From Prevotella sp. (GTDB lineage Bacteria; Bacillota_I; Bacilli_A; ML615J-28; CAG-313), in the NCBI GenBank assembly GCA_023665755.1, contig JAMPDF010000002.1, positions 439,549 to 503,548 of the forward strand: a DNA stretch of 64,000 nucleotides. Direction: 5' to 3'. The position numbers were made by a program, and so were the translations under genes. The notes under the pieces are model-generated. The model was not told where the DNA came from. It did no database searches and saw nothing but the letters and a program-made list of their open reading frames with translations. Positions within the stretch are counted from its first letter, which is position 1. The number at the start of each line of letters is the position of its first letter. Shown piece after piece: positions 42,341 through 50,700 of the stretch.

Positions 42341-42769
42341 ATGGCTGAAAAAGTTGTTAAGGAAGAAAAAAGAAATCGGGTAGTCGATTTTATTTTAGAA
42401 GAACATAAGGTTGAAAACTATTTATTATTATTCTTGGGTGTGTTTGCTATTGAATTAGGCATAATCTTGTTACAAGGCAAACTATTGACAATTCCCGAGG
42501 AGGCATGGCTAATTGGGGGGAAAGTTGCTACTAAAATTTTCTCATGGATATTGGTTGGATTAGGGGCTATATCTATTGTACTTGTTGCGGCATCATTTTA
42601 TCGCCCATCATTTAGCGAAATTAAGCATATTAAAGGCTTAAAAAAGAAAGAATTTTTGTGGAATATTGTGAAAGTAGTATGCTTTTCAATTGTTTTGGCT
42701 TTATTCTTTATCGCATGTGATTGGGTAATTGAAAAGATTGTTCAACTTATCCAAAATCAATTATACTAG
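42341..42769 (+). CDS. secE: Protein translocase subunit SecE, long three-helix form
   Basis: 142 residues. The C-terminal third is typical SecE: P-S-F-S-E-I-K-H-I-K-G-L-K-K-K-E-F-L-W-N-I-V-K-V-V with the amphipathic helix followed by the conserved membrane helix. Two extra hydrophobic helices precede it (about 27-48 and 62-88). Most Bacillota SecE proteins are about 60 residues with one helix; three helices are the E. coli arrangement. Position between rpmG and nusG confirms identity. AGGAGG is 11 nt upstream of the ATG. Confidence 0.92.
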   Translation: MAEKVVKEEKRNRVVDFILEEHKVENYLLLFLGVFAIELGIILLQGKLLTIPEEAWLIGGKVATKIFSWILVGLGAISIVLVAASFYRPSFSEIKHIKGLKKKEFLWNIVKVVCFSIVLALFFIACDWVIEKIVQLIQNQLY

Positions 42770-42778
42770 GAGTTAATC

Positions 42779-43339
42779 ATGTATAGCGATGATATCGATA
42801 ACGAAAGGGCTTGGTACATTGTTCAGTCTTATGCAGGAATGGAGTATGCAGCAAAACGCAATCTAGAGCGTAGAATTGTTTCAATGAATATGCAGGATTA
42901 CATTTTTAATGTACTTATTCCTGAAGAAGTTCATCTTGAAAAAAAAGCCAATGGTGAAACAAAAGAAGTGATTGAAAATCCTTTTCCAGGTTATATCTTT
43001 ATAGATATGATTGTTACTGATGAGTCGTGGTTTGTTGTGAGAAATACCCCGATGGTTACGGGATTTTTAGGATCTAGTGGAAATCGAGCAAAACCTGTTC
43101 CAGTACCTAATTATGAAATGATTCCTATTTTAAAACAATGTGGTGTTACTGTCACGGTAGATGTAAAATTTAAAGTTGGTGAAAAAGTAAGAGTTCTTTC
43201 GGAGACTTTTTTAGACCAAGAAGCAGTTGTGGAAAAAATAGATATGGAAAATCAAATTGTTACAGTTTTAATAGATATGTTTGGCAGACAAACGCCAAAT
43301 GAATTAAGATTTGATGAAGTAGAACCCATAAAAGATTAA
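42779..43339 (+). CDS. nusG: Transcription termination/antitermination factor NusG
   Basis: 186 residues. NusG binds RNA polymerase through its NGN domain (W-Y-I-V-Q-S-Y-A-G-M-E-Y-A-A-K-R-N-L, P-F-P-G-Y-I-F-I-D-M, V-R-N-T-P-M-V-T-G-F-L-G) and links it to Rho or ribosome through the C-terminal KOW domain (F-K-V-G-E-K-V-R-V ... V-L-I-D-M-F-G-R-Q-T-P). TAGGAG lies upstream. A terminator follows directly, so rplK is not in the same transcript here. Confidence 0.98.
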   Translation: MYSDDIDNERAWYIVQSYAGMEYAAKRNLERRIVSMNMQDYIFNVLIPEEVHLEKKANGETKEVIENPFPGYIFIDMIVTDESWFVVRNTPMVTGFLGSSGNRAKPVPVPNYEMIPILKQCGVTVTVDVKFKVGEKVRVLSETFLDQEAVVEKIDMENQIVTVLIDMFGRQTPNELRFDEVEPIKD

Positions 43340-43361
43340 GTAGGCGTTTGCCTACTTTTTA
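43339..43361 (+). terminator. nusG terminator
   Basis: 7-bp stem AGTAGGC / GCCTACT with a 4-nt loop and five T; the left arm starts at the nusG stop codon. Confidence 0.85.
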
Positions 43362-43399
43362 TCATATAAAATAGATAGGTGAAATTATATACAAAAGGA

Positions 43400-43428
43400 T
43401 TGAATAAAAAAATAAAATAAGGTATAAT
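43400..43428 (+). promoter_or_regulatory. Promoter of the double-GNAT gene
   Basis: TTGAAT (43400-43405), 17-bp spacer, TATAAT (43423-43428). Confidence 0.7.
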
Positions 43429-43452
43429 AAAATAGATAGGAGGCATATCGAT

Positions 43453-44436
43453 ATGATACAATATTTACCTTATGATGAAAAATACCAAAAACAAATGTAT
43501 GAATTGTTTAATGAATTAACTCAGGAAGAAGTTTTCTTCAAAGCGCTAACAGAAGATGAATTTTATAATAAGTTATTTAAAAGCCCTTCTTTTAAACCAG
43601 AAGGAACATTTGTTGCGATAGATGGCAACAATTTAGTCGGATTCGTTGGCGGTACAGTTCGTGACTTAGATAAGGGAAATCCAGAATCTTCAGGTTACAT
43701 GCATACACTAGTGGTAAAAAAATCATATAGACGTCAAGGCATTGGGGGAAATTTATTAGAACTATTGGAAAATTATTTTAAAGAAGAAGGCAAAAATTCT
43801 TCTCGATTTGTTTTTTTGAGTGGAATTTGTTGGCCATGGTATATCCCATATACTGACAAACATGAGCATCCTGGTATGCCTGGTGTACGTATGAATTCGG
43901 ATTTCTATTTGTTTTTATATCATCATGGATATTTTGTAAATAGCATTCATGAGGGATTCCATTTGCCTCTTTCTGAGTATCAATTACCGGAAAAAGTCGT
44001 TAAACAAATGGCAGAAAATGAAAAACGTGGTTTGAAAATAGAACTTTATGATGCAAATCAACATTACGGCATTGAAGAGTTCTGTGATATAATCAATAAC
44101 CCTGGTTTTGCAGCATCTATACGAAATAACTTGAAACGTGATGAACCTAAACCATTCTTGGTTGCTTCGCATGACAATAAAGTTGTCGGTTGGACGGGTG
44201 CAATGTTTACAGAAGAAACAGGTCGTGGTCATTTGGATGGAATTTGTGTTGATCCAAATGAACGTGGTGGTGGACTTGGCAAGGCGTTGTTTTGCAATTT
44301 GTGTGCATACTTAAAAGAACATGGATCTACTTATATGACGTTCTTTACAGGACTCGAAAATCCAGCACGCTATATCTATTTGTTTGCAGGATTTAAAATT
44401 GCACAAAGTTTTGCAGATATGAAGAAAAAATTTTAA
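43453..44436 (+). CDS. Tandem GNAT-family acetyltransferase
   Basis: 327 residues with two GNAT folds. The first spans about 1-160 with the acetyl-CoA loop R-R-Q-G-I-G-G-N-L-L; the second about 180-327 with R-G-G-G-L-G-K-A-L-F. Both loops are complete, so neither half is obviously dead. The substrate is unknown. It has its own promoter and terminator and interrupts the usually contiguous nusG-rplK, so it looks like a later insertion into a conserved operon. Composition does not differ visibly from its neighbours. Confidence 0.88.
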   Translation: MIQYLPYDEKYQKQMYELFNELTQEEVFFKALTEDEFYNKLFKSPSFKPEGTFVAIDGNNLVGFVGGTVRDLDKGNPESSGYMHTLVVKKSYRRQGIGGNLLELLENYFKEEGKNSSRFVFLSGICWPWYIPYTDKHEHPGMPGVRMNSDFYLFLYHHGYFVNSIHEGFHLPLSEYQLPEKVVKQMAENEKRGLKIELYDANQHYGIEEFCDIINNPGFAASIRNNLKRDEPKPFLVASHDNKVVGWTGAMFTEETGRGHLDGICVDPNERGGGLGKALFCNLCAYLKEHGSTYMTFFTGLENPARYIYLFAGFKIAQSFADMKKKF

Positions 44437-44447
44437 AATAAAAAGAT

Positions 44448-44474
44448 AAAAAAGTCATTTATTTGACTTTTTTT
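44448..44474 (+). terminator. Terminator of the GNAT gene
   Basis: Stem AAAGTCA / TGACTTT with flanking A and T tracts. Its right arm is also the -35 box of the rplK promoter. Confidence 0.8.
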
Positions 44475-44490
44475 CAATTTTTGATATAAT
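44463..44490 (+). promoter_or_regulatory. Promoter of rplK-rplA
   Basis: TTGACT (44463-44468), 16-bp spacer, TATAAT (44485-44490), overlapping the upstream terminator. Confidence 0.75.
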
Positions 44491-44534
44491 AAGTATTGCG
44501 TGCAATGACGCTTTATACTATGAATTGAAAAAAG

Positions 44535-44567
44535 TGTGGGAGAACATCATAGTGTTCATAAACCACA
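44535..44567 (+). promoter_or_regulatory. L1-binding-site-like RNA element before rplK
   Basis: TGTGG (44535-44539) pairs with CCACA (44563-44567); GAACA (44542-44546) pairs with TGTTC (44553-44557); the helices are separated by GA on one side and ATAAA on the other. Two helices with an asymmetric internal loop is the form of the mRNA site by which ribosomal protein L1 represses the L11-L1 operon. Confidence 0.65.
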
Positions 44568-44595
44568 TCACGGACAAAATAAGGAGGTGTGTCTC

Positions 44596-45030
44596 GTGGC
44601 AGCAAAAGTTAAACAAGTCAAAAAAGTTGTTAAACTTCAAATTCCTGCAGCTAAAGCTAATCCGGCTCCACCAGTTGGACCAGCACTAGGACAAGCAGGG
44701 GTTAATATTCAACAATTCTGCAGCCAATTCAATGAGAAAACCGCTAATATGGCAGGCTATGTAATTCCAGTTGAAATTACCGTTTATGAAGATCGTACTT
44801 TCACTTTCATTACAAAGACTCCACCAGCATCAGACTTATTGAAAAAAGCAGCAGGAATTTCTAAGGGTTCCAACAATGCGAAAAAGAACAAAGTGGCAAC
44901 TATCAGTCGTGCAAAATTATTAGAAATTGCACAAATGAAGATGCCTGATTTAAACGCATACACAGTCGAAGCAGCAGCTAATATTGTGGAAGGCACTGCT
45001 AGAAACATGGGAATCGTTGTAGAAAAATAG
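44596..45030 (+). CDS. rplK: 50S ribosomal protein L11
   Basis: 144 residues. L11 forms the GTPase-associated centre with 23S rRNA. Typical N terminus V-K-L-Q-I-P-A-A-K-A-N-P-A-P-P-V-G-P-A-L-G-Q-A-G-V-N-I and C-terminal RNA-binding domain with M-P-D-L-N-A-Y-T-V-E-A-A and G-T-A-R-N-M-G-I. The GTG start at 44596 follows AAGGAGG by 8 nt; the longer open frame from 44536 covers the L1-site leader and is rejected. Confidence 0.97.
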   Translation: MAAKVKQVKKVVKLQIPAAKANPAPPVGPALGQAGVNIQQFCSQFNEKTANMAGYVIPVEITVYEDRTFTFITKTPPASDLLKKAAGISKGSNNAKKNKVATISRAKLLEIAQMKMPDLNAYTVEAAANIVEGTARNMGIVVEK

Positions 45031-45069
45031 GTTTCTATATTCTCTTTAAATGGACTATGATTAGTCTTA

Positions 45070-45094
45070 GTGGGAGGAGATTCCGTTAGACCAC
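45070..45094 (+). promoter_or_regulatory. Second L1-binding-site-like element between rplK and rplA
   Basis: GTGG (45070-45073) pairs with CCAC (45091-45094), GGA (45076-45078) with TCC (45082-45084); GA and GTTAGA form the asymmetric internal loop. The same plan as the element at 44535-44567, placed just before the rplA ribosome binding site. Confidence 0.6.
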
Positions 45095-45112
45095 ATTTAG
45101 GAGGTAAATAAA

Positions 45113-45805
45113 ATGGCAAAAAGAGGTAAAAAATATCAAGAAGCTTTAAAACTAGTTGACCGCCAAAAAAGATATACATTAACTGAAGCGGTTGATTTGG
45201 TGAAAAAGACAAATATAGCTAAATTTGATGCTACAGTAGAAGTTGCTTTTAAATTGAATATCGATCCTCGTAAAGCAGAACAAAATTTACGTGGTGCAGT
45301 TTCATTGCCAAATGGAACAGGTAAAACTGTACGTATTTTGGTTATTGCAAAAGGGGCTAAGGCGCAAGAAGCTCTTGCGGCAGGTGCTGATTTTGCAGGG
45401 GATACCGAGTATCTTGAAAAAATCAAAGAAGGTTGGTTTGAATTTGATACAATCATTGCAACTCCAGATATGATGGGTGAACTTGGTAAATTAGGACGCG
45501 TACTTGGTCCTAAAGGTTTAATGCCAAACCCTAAAACTGGTACTGTAACTATGAACATTGAGCAAACAGTAAAAGAATTTAAAGCTGGTAAAGTGGAATA
45601 TCGTACTGATAAAGTAGGGAATATTCAAGTTCCAGTTGGTAAAGTTTCCTTTGCAAATGAAAAACTTGTTGAAAACGTTCAAGCGATTTATCGACAAATT
45701 ATGCGCATCAAACCACAAACTGTTAAAGGCGTATATGTTCAAAATTTAACAATTACTTCAACTATGGGCCCTGGTATTAAAATCAGTACAGAAGTAGTCG
45801 AGTAA
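45113..45805 (+). CDS. rplA: 50S ribosomal protein L1
   Basis: 230 residues. L1 forms the mobile stalk that moves E-site tRNA, and represses its own operon. Landmarks: M-A-K-R-G-K-K-Y-Q-E-A, F-D-A-T-V-E-V-A-F-K-L-N-I-D-P-R-K-A, L-R-G-A-V-S-L-P-N-G-T-G-K, L-G-R-V-L-G-P-K-G-L-M-P-N-P-K-T-G-T-V and T-S-T-M-G-P-G-I-K. AGGAGG precedes the ATG. An L1-type element lies immediately upstream, so translation is probably autoregulated. Confidence 0.99.
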   Translation: MAKRGKKYQEALKLVDRQKRYTLTEAVDLVKKTNIAKFDATVEVAFKLNIDPRKAEQNLRGAVSLPNGTGKTVRILVIAKGAKAQEALAAGADFAGDTEYLEKIKEGWFEFDTIIATPDMMGELGKLGRVLGPKGLMPNPKTGTVTMNIEQTVKEFKAGKVEYRTDKVGNIQVPVGKVSFANEKLVENVQAIYRQIMRIKPQTVKGVYVQNLTITSTMGPGIKISTEVVE

Positions 45806-45844
45806 TTACTATTCAAAAAAATTCATTAGTAAAAAGTAGTATAA

Positions 45845-45949
45845 AAAGTCTCTGCCGTAGACAGTAGGTGCAGATGAGATAAGACAGCTCTGAAGCTTAA
45901 TTTCCTACCGAGGAACAAATCTTCCTTTCATATGGAAGGAAAAATTTTT
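45845..45949 (+). ncRNA. L10 leader of rplJ-rplL
   Basis: Contains the hallmark segments C-T-G-C-C-G-T-A-G-A-C-A-G (from 45852), GTAGGTGC, and CTTAATTTCCTACCGAGG. GTAGG (45864-45868) pairs with CCTAC (45904-45908). This is the leader bound by the L10-L7/L12 complex to limit its own synthesis. A hairpin TTCCTT / AAGGAA (45922-45927 and 45936-45941) followed by ATTTTT lies just before the ribosome binding site and may act as the attenuator. Confidence 0.85.
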
Positions 45950-45964
45950 CAGGAGGTGAAAACA

Positions 45965-46453
45965 ATGAATGAAGCGACAATCGCTAAAAAACATGAAGAG
46001 GTCCAAGTAATTAGAGAAAAGATCTCTAAGGCTGGATCAACATTATTCGTTGATTACCTAGGATTGACTGTAGCTGAAGTAAGTGATCTTCGTGTAAAGC
46101 TACATGCTGAAAACTGTGAAATGAAAGTTGTGAAAAACAACATTTTACGCCGTGCAACCGCTGAAGAAGGTTTTGCGGGTGTAGAAGAACATTTAGTTGG
46201 GCCAAGTGCTATTGTAACTAGCCAAGATGAAGTTACTGCTGCTAAAATTGTTTATGGTTTCTTAAAAGATCATGAAAAATTATCAGTAAAAGCAGGTATC
46301 ATTGATGGAAAAGTAACAAATGAAGCGGATTTAAAGGCATTATCAGCATTACCAAACAAAGAAGGTATGCTATCTATGTTACTAAGTGTTTTACAAGCAC
46401 CTATTCGCAATCTTGCATGTGTTGTTAAAGCAGTATCAGAAAAAGAAAATTAA
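45965..46453 (+). CDS. rplJ: 50S ribosomal protein L10
   Basis: 162 residues. L10 anchors the L7/L12 dimers to the ribosome. Typical: A-T-I-A-K-K-H-E-E-V-Q, F-V-D-Y-L-G-L-T-V-A-E-V-S-D-L-R-V-K-L-H-A, V-V-K-N-N-I-L-R-R-A, and G-P-S-A-I-V-T. The C-terminal helix that binds L7/L12 is present. ATG 45965 is chosen since AGGAGGTG precedes it; the open frame upstream to 45932 lies within the L10 leader. Confidence 0.97.
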   Translation: MNEATIAKKHEEVQVIREKISKAGSTLFVDYLGLTVAEVSDLRVKLHAENCEMKVVKNNILRRATAEEGFAGVEEHLVGPSAIVTSQDEVTAAKIVYGFLKDHEKLSVKAGIIDGKVTNEADLKALSALPNKEGMLSMLLSVLQAPIRNLACVVKAVSEKEN

Positions 46454-46471
46454 TTAGGAGGAACAAACGAA

Positions 46472-46843
46472 ATGGCAAAAATTAATAAAGAAGAATTTAT
46501 TGCAGCTCTAAAGGAAATGAGCGTACTTGAATTAAACGAATTAGTAAAGGCAATTGAAGAAGAATTCGGCGTTACTGCCGCTGCTCCAGTTGCAGTTGCA
46601 GGTGGTGCTGTTGCAGCAGCTGAAGAAGCTCCAAGCGAAGTTAGTGTTATTTTAACAAGCGCTGGTGCTGCTAAATTAAACGTAATTAAACTAGTTCGTG
46701 AAGTAACAGGTTTAGGATTAAAAGAAGCTAAAGAATTAGTTGACAATGCTCCAAAACCAGTTAAAGAAAAAATCTCTCCAGAAGAAGCTGAAGCATTAAA
46801 AGCTAAATTAGTTGAAGCTGGCGCTGAAGTAGAAATTAAATAG
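46472..46843 (+). CDS. rplL: 50S ribosomal protein L7/L12
   Basis: 123 residues, the stalk protein that recruits translation GTPases. N-terminal dimerisation part (L-K-E-M-S-V-L-E-L-N-E-L-V-K-A-I-E-E-E-F-G-V), an Ala/Val-rich hinge, and the C-terminal domain (K-L-N-V-I-K-L-V-R-E-V-T-G-L-G-L-K-E-A-K-E-L-V-D). AGGAGG precedes the ATG; 18 nt separate it from rplJ. It is transcribed with rplJ up to the terminator at 46860. Confidence 0.99.
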   Translation: MAKINKEEFIAALKEMSVLELNELVKAIEEEFGVTAAAPVAVAGGAVAAAEEAPSEVSVILTSAGAAKLNVIKLVREVTGLGLKEAKELVDNAPKPVKEKISPEEAEALKAKLVEAGAEVEIK

Positions 46844-46859
46844 TTAATTTGAGAAATGA

Positions 46860-46896
46860 GACAGGATTTGTAAGGCAATTCTTGTCTTTTTCTTTT
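46860..46896 (+). terminator. Terminator after rplL
   Basis: Stem GACAGGATTTG / CAATTCTTGTC (G-U pair and one mismatch) with a 5-nt loop and T-rich tail. Read-through into the methyltransferase gene is possible, since no separate promoter is evident for it. Confidence 0.7.
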
Positions 46897-46933
46897 AAAA
46901 ATAATGTTATTACTGCTATATAAGGAGACGAAA

Positions 46934-47542
46934 ATGTCTAATCAATATTTTGAAAATAATGATCAATTAAAAAGTGAAATAAGGGAACTTTCTTATTATA
47001 TTCAAGGAACAACGATGCATTTTTATAGTGATAATGGTGTCTTTTCTAAAGGAAATATCGATTTTGGAAGTAGACTTCTCATTCAAACGATGATTGAATG
47101 TGCGGAAGTTTGCAATCAGAAAGATGTGCTTGATGTAGGATGCGGCTATGGTACCATTGGGTTAACAATAGCAAAGTTATTTCCTCAAATTCATATGGAT
47201 ATGATAGATGTCAATCTTCGCGCGATTGATCTTGCCAAGCAAAATAAAAGCAAAAATTTTATCGAAAATGCGGAAATTTTCGCTAGTAATATATATGAAA
47301 ATATTCACAAAAAATACGATATAATTGTCTCTAATCCACCAATTAGAGCAGGGAAAAAAGTGGTACATGCAATTGTAGTTGGCGCAAAGGAACATTTATC
47401 ATTAGGTGGTAGTATGTGGTGTGTGATCCAAAAAAAGCAAGGAGCTCCTTCTTTGATTAAAGCGCTAGAAGAAAATTTTTCAGAGGTGCATATTCGTTCT
47501 AAGGAAAAAGGGTATTATGTTATTCAATCCATTTTGAATTAA
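46934..47542 (+). CDS. Class I methyltransferase, RsmC-like (YbxB ortholog by position)
   Basis: 202 residues. SAM site V-L-D-V-G-C-G-Y-G-T-I-G-L-T-I-A, the acidic M-I-D-V-N-L-R-A, and the N6-type signature V-S-N-P-P-I-R-A-G-K. The RsmC-type fold methylates guanine N2 of 16S rRNA; activity here is inferred. Its location between rplL and rpoB is the ybxB position in Bacillus. ATG 46934 follows AAGGAGAC; the ATG at 46904 lacks a site. Confidence 0.9.
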   Translation: MSNQYFENNDQLKSEIRELSYYIQGTTMHFYSDNGVFSKGNIDFGSRLLIQTMIECAEVCNQKDVLDVGCGYGTIGLTIAKLFPQIHMDMIDVNLRAIDLAKQNKSKNFIENAEIFASNIYENIHKKYDIIVSNPPIRAGKKVVHAIVVGAKEHLSLGGSMWCVIQKKQGAPSLIKALEENFSEVHIRSKEKGYYVIQSILN

Positions 47543-47559
47543 AAATGGCATTTTGAAAG

Positions 47560-47596
47560 GCAAGAAATGAGGAAAAACAATTCTTGCTTTTTTCTT
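47560..47596 (+). terminator. Terminator before rpoB
   Basis: Stem GCAAGAA / TTCTTGC, 14-nt loop, six T. Separates rpoBC transcription from the rplJL unit. Confidence 0.75.
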
Positions 47597-47662
47597 TTTC
47601 TGACATTTATTTTGCTATATAAAAAAATCCTAAGTAAAATATCTAAAAAAGTTCTATTTTAC

Positions 47663-47691
47663 TTGACAAAATTATCAATTCATAATATAAT
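47663..47691 (+). promoter_or_regulatory. rpoB-rpoC promoter
   Basis: TTGACA (47663-47668), 17-bp spacer, TATAAT (47686-47691), perfect consensus. Two further TATAAT hexamers at 47706-47711 and 47716-47721 lack matching -35 boxes. The leader to rpoB is about 75 nt. Confidence 0.88.
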
Positions 47692-47775
47692 AAACAAGAT
47701 TATGATATAATGCGGTATAATGCTTTAATATCGCACAGTATAAATCGCTCAAAATTGTAAAAAGAGGTGGCTAAT

Positions 47776-50700
47776 TTGAGTTATAAAAATATTCAATATG
47801 GAAGAACTAGGGTTAGACGTAATTATGCTAGGGTTCAAACAAATGTAGAACTCCCTAATTTGATTGAAATCCAAACCAAATCTTTTGAATGGTTTTTGAA
47901 AGATGGGCTAGCATCATTATTTAAAGAACTATCACCTATCAAAGATCATGGTGATGGTGAAAAATTTGAATTACATTTTTTGGATCATGAATTCGATGAG
48001 CCTAAATATTCCATCAAAGAGGCAAAAATACATAAGGTTAATTATTCAAGAGCTCTGAAAGTAAATGTTGCTTTAGAAAATAAAGAAACGGGTGAGTTTG
48101 TTGAAGATAAAATCTTTATGGGCGAATTTCCTGTCATGACACCTTGGGGTACATTTATTTTTAATGGTTCTGAGCGTGTTGTAGTAACACAAATTGTTCG
48201 TTCTGCAGGTGTTTTCTTTTCAGAACAAAAGGATAAAAAATCAGGTTTATCCAATTTTTCGGGACAAATTATTCCAACACGTGGTGCATGGATAGAGTTT
48301 GAGAAAAATAATAAAGATATTTGGTTTGCCAAATTAGACCGATCCAAAAAGGTATATTTACCTACGTTTATTCGTGCATTAGGCGTAAAAAGTAATCCAG
48401 GAATGATTAGTCTATTTGTAGGTGATGATGACAAAATTGCACCAAGACCAGATAAAGTATTGAAAATATTTCAAAATAGTTTTGACAAAGATGAATCTTT
48501 TGGTGAAGATGATGCTGTCAGAAAATTATATGATAATTTAAGACCTGGTGAAAAAACTTCTGCTGATACTGCACGTAAATTCATTGCTAGTCGTCTATTT
48601 GAAATTCGTAGATATGATTTAGCCAAGGTAGGACGTTATAAATTCAATAAAAAGTTGGATGTAGTTGCTCGGGCGGTAGGGCATCGCTTAGCTAGTGATT
48701 TGATAAATCAAACAACAGGCGAAGTTATTCTTCCACAAGGAACAGAAATTACGTATCGTAAAGATCCAATAACAGGATTAAGCACAGCGGATATACTATC
48801 ACAAAATCGTGAAAGTCTAAGAAAGACATACGAATATGAATTGATGTTAGAAGGCAATAGTGTAGTTTTAGAGACATTAGATGTTTTGGTTAAAACAAAT
48901 GATGGTGATATTAAGGTACGTATTTTGGGAAATGATCAACGTGAAGAGCGTTGTCATGTTGTTCTTTCTGATATTTTTGCAAGCATCAGTTATTATATCA
49001 ATTTACATGTTGGTGTAGGTAAAATTGATGATATTGACCATTTGAGTAACAGAAGATTGCGTCTCATTGGTGAATTATTGCAAAACCAATTTAGAATGGG
49101 TATGATGAAGGTTGAGAAGAGTGTAAGAGACAAGATGTCGACTTCTGGAGAAGCAAAAAGTGTATCTGCTCAAAACTTAGTCAATATCAAACCACTTACA
49201 TCTACTTTTAGAGAGTTCTTTGGTAGTAGCCAGTTGTCACAATTTATGGATCAAATCAACCCATTGTCTGAACTTACCCATAAGAGACGTTTATCAGCAC
49301 TTGGTCAAGGTGGTATTTCTCGTGATCGTGCTGGTTTTGAAGTGCGTGACGTTCATTCTTCGCATTATGGAAGAATTTGTCCAGTAGAAACACCCGAAGG
49401 TCAAAATATCGGTTTAATTAACTCATTGGCTTCTTACGCTAGAGCCAATGAATTTGGATTTATTGAAACTCCTTATTTAGTGGTTCAAAAAGATAAAGAA
49501 CACAAACGAGCAGTGATTACTGATGAGGTAAAATATTTTACTGCCGATAAAGAAGAAGAATTCATTATTGCGGAAGCAAACGTAAATATGGGCCATGACC
49601 CAAAAACAGGCGAATTGATTATTTTAGATGATAAAGTTATTGCTCGTCAATATGGTGAATTTATTGAAACAGATAAAATGAATGTAGATTTGGTTGACGT
49701 ATCACCAAAACAAGTTGTTGCTATTTCAACAGCATGTATTCCATTCCTAGAACACGATGATACAACTCGTGCATTGATGGGTGCCAATATGCAGCGCCAA
49801 GCTATTCCACTTTTAAAACCAGAAGCACCATTTGTTGGAACTGGTATTGAATATAAGGCGGCGAAAGACTCAGGTGTTGCAATTTGTGCTGATTGCGATG
49901 GAGTTGTTGAATATGTAGATGGTTTAAATATCATTGTTCGTGATGCCAAGGGAACTAAACATACTTATGAAATGAACAAATATGAGCGTTCTAATCATTC
50001 TACTTGTGTTAATCAAAGACCAATTGTTGTACCAGGAGAAAAGGTAAAAGCAGGAGATGTTCTTGCGGATGGTTCTTCTATGGAACAAGGGGAACTTGCT
50101 TTAGGAAGAAATGTGGTTATTGCATTTATGACATGGAACGGATACAATTTCGAAGATGCCGTTATTATGAGTGAACGTTTGGTACAAGAAGATGTCTATA
50201 CTTCAATTCATATTGAGGAATATACATGTGAAGTAAGAGATACCAAATTAGGTAAAGAAGAAATTACACGAGATCTTGATGGCGAAAGTAAAGATTCCAT
50301 TGCTCAACTAGATGAAAATGGTATTATTCGTTTGGGTGCAGAAGTAAAAGAAGGAGATACCCTTGTAGGTAAGGTAACACCAAAAGGAATTACTGAACCA
50401 ACTCCAGAAGAAAGACTATCACAAGCATTATTTTCTGATAATTCAAAAGATGTGCGTGTAACTTCTCTGAAAGTTCCTCATGGTGGAAGTGGTATTGTAC
50501 ATCGAATAGAACGATTCAATCGGAAGAATGGTGCAGAATTACCACCAAATGTAAATGAAGTTGTACGTGTATATATTGTACAAAAACGTAAGATTTCTGA
50601 GGGAGACAAAATGTCTGGACGTCATGGTAATAAAGGTGTTATTTCTAATATTTTGCCTATTGAAGATATGCCATTCATGTCAGATGGTACGCCTATTGAT

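Noticed and set aside
45136..45558. 140-residue minus-strand frame across rplA
   Set aside because: Entirely antisense to a highly conserved ribosomal protein gene; serine-rich shadow translation without a start signal.
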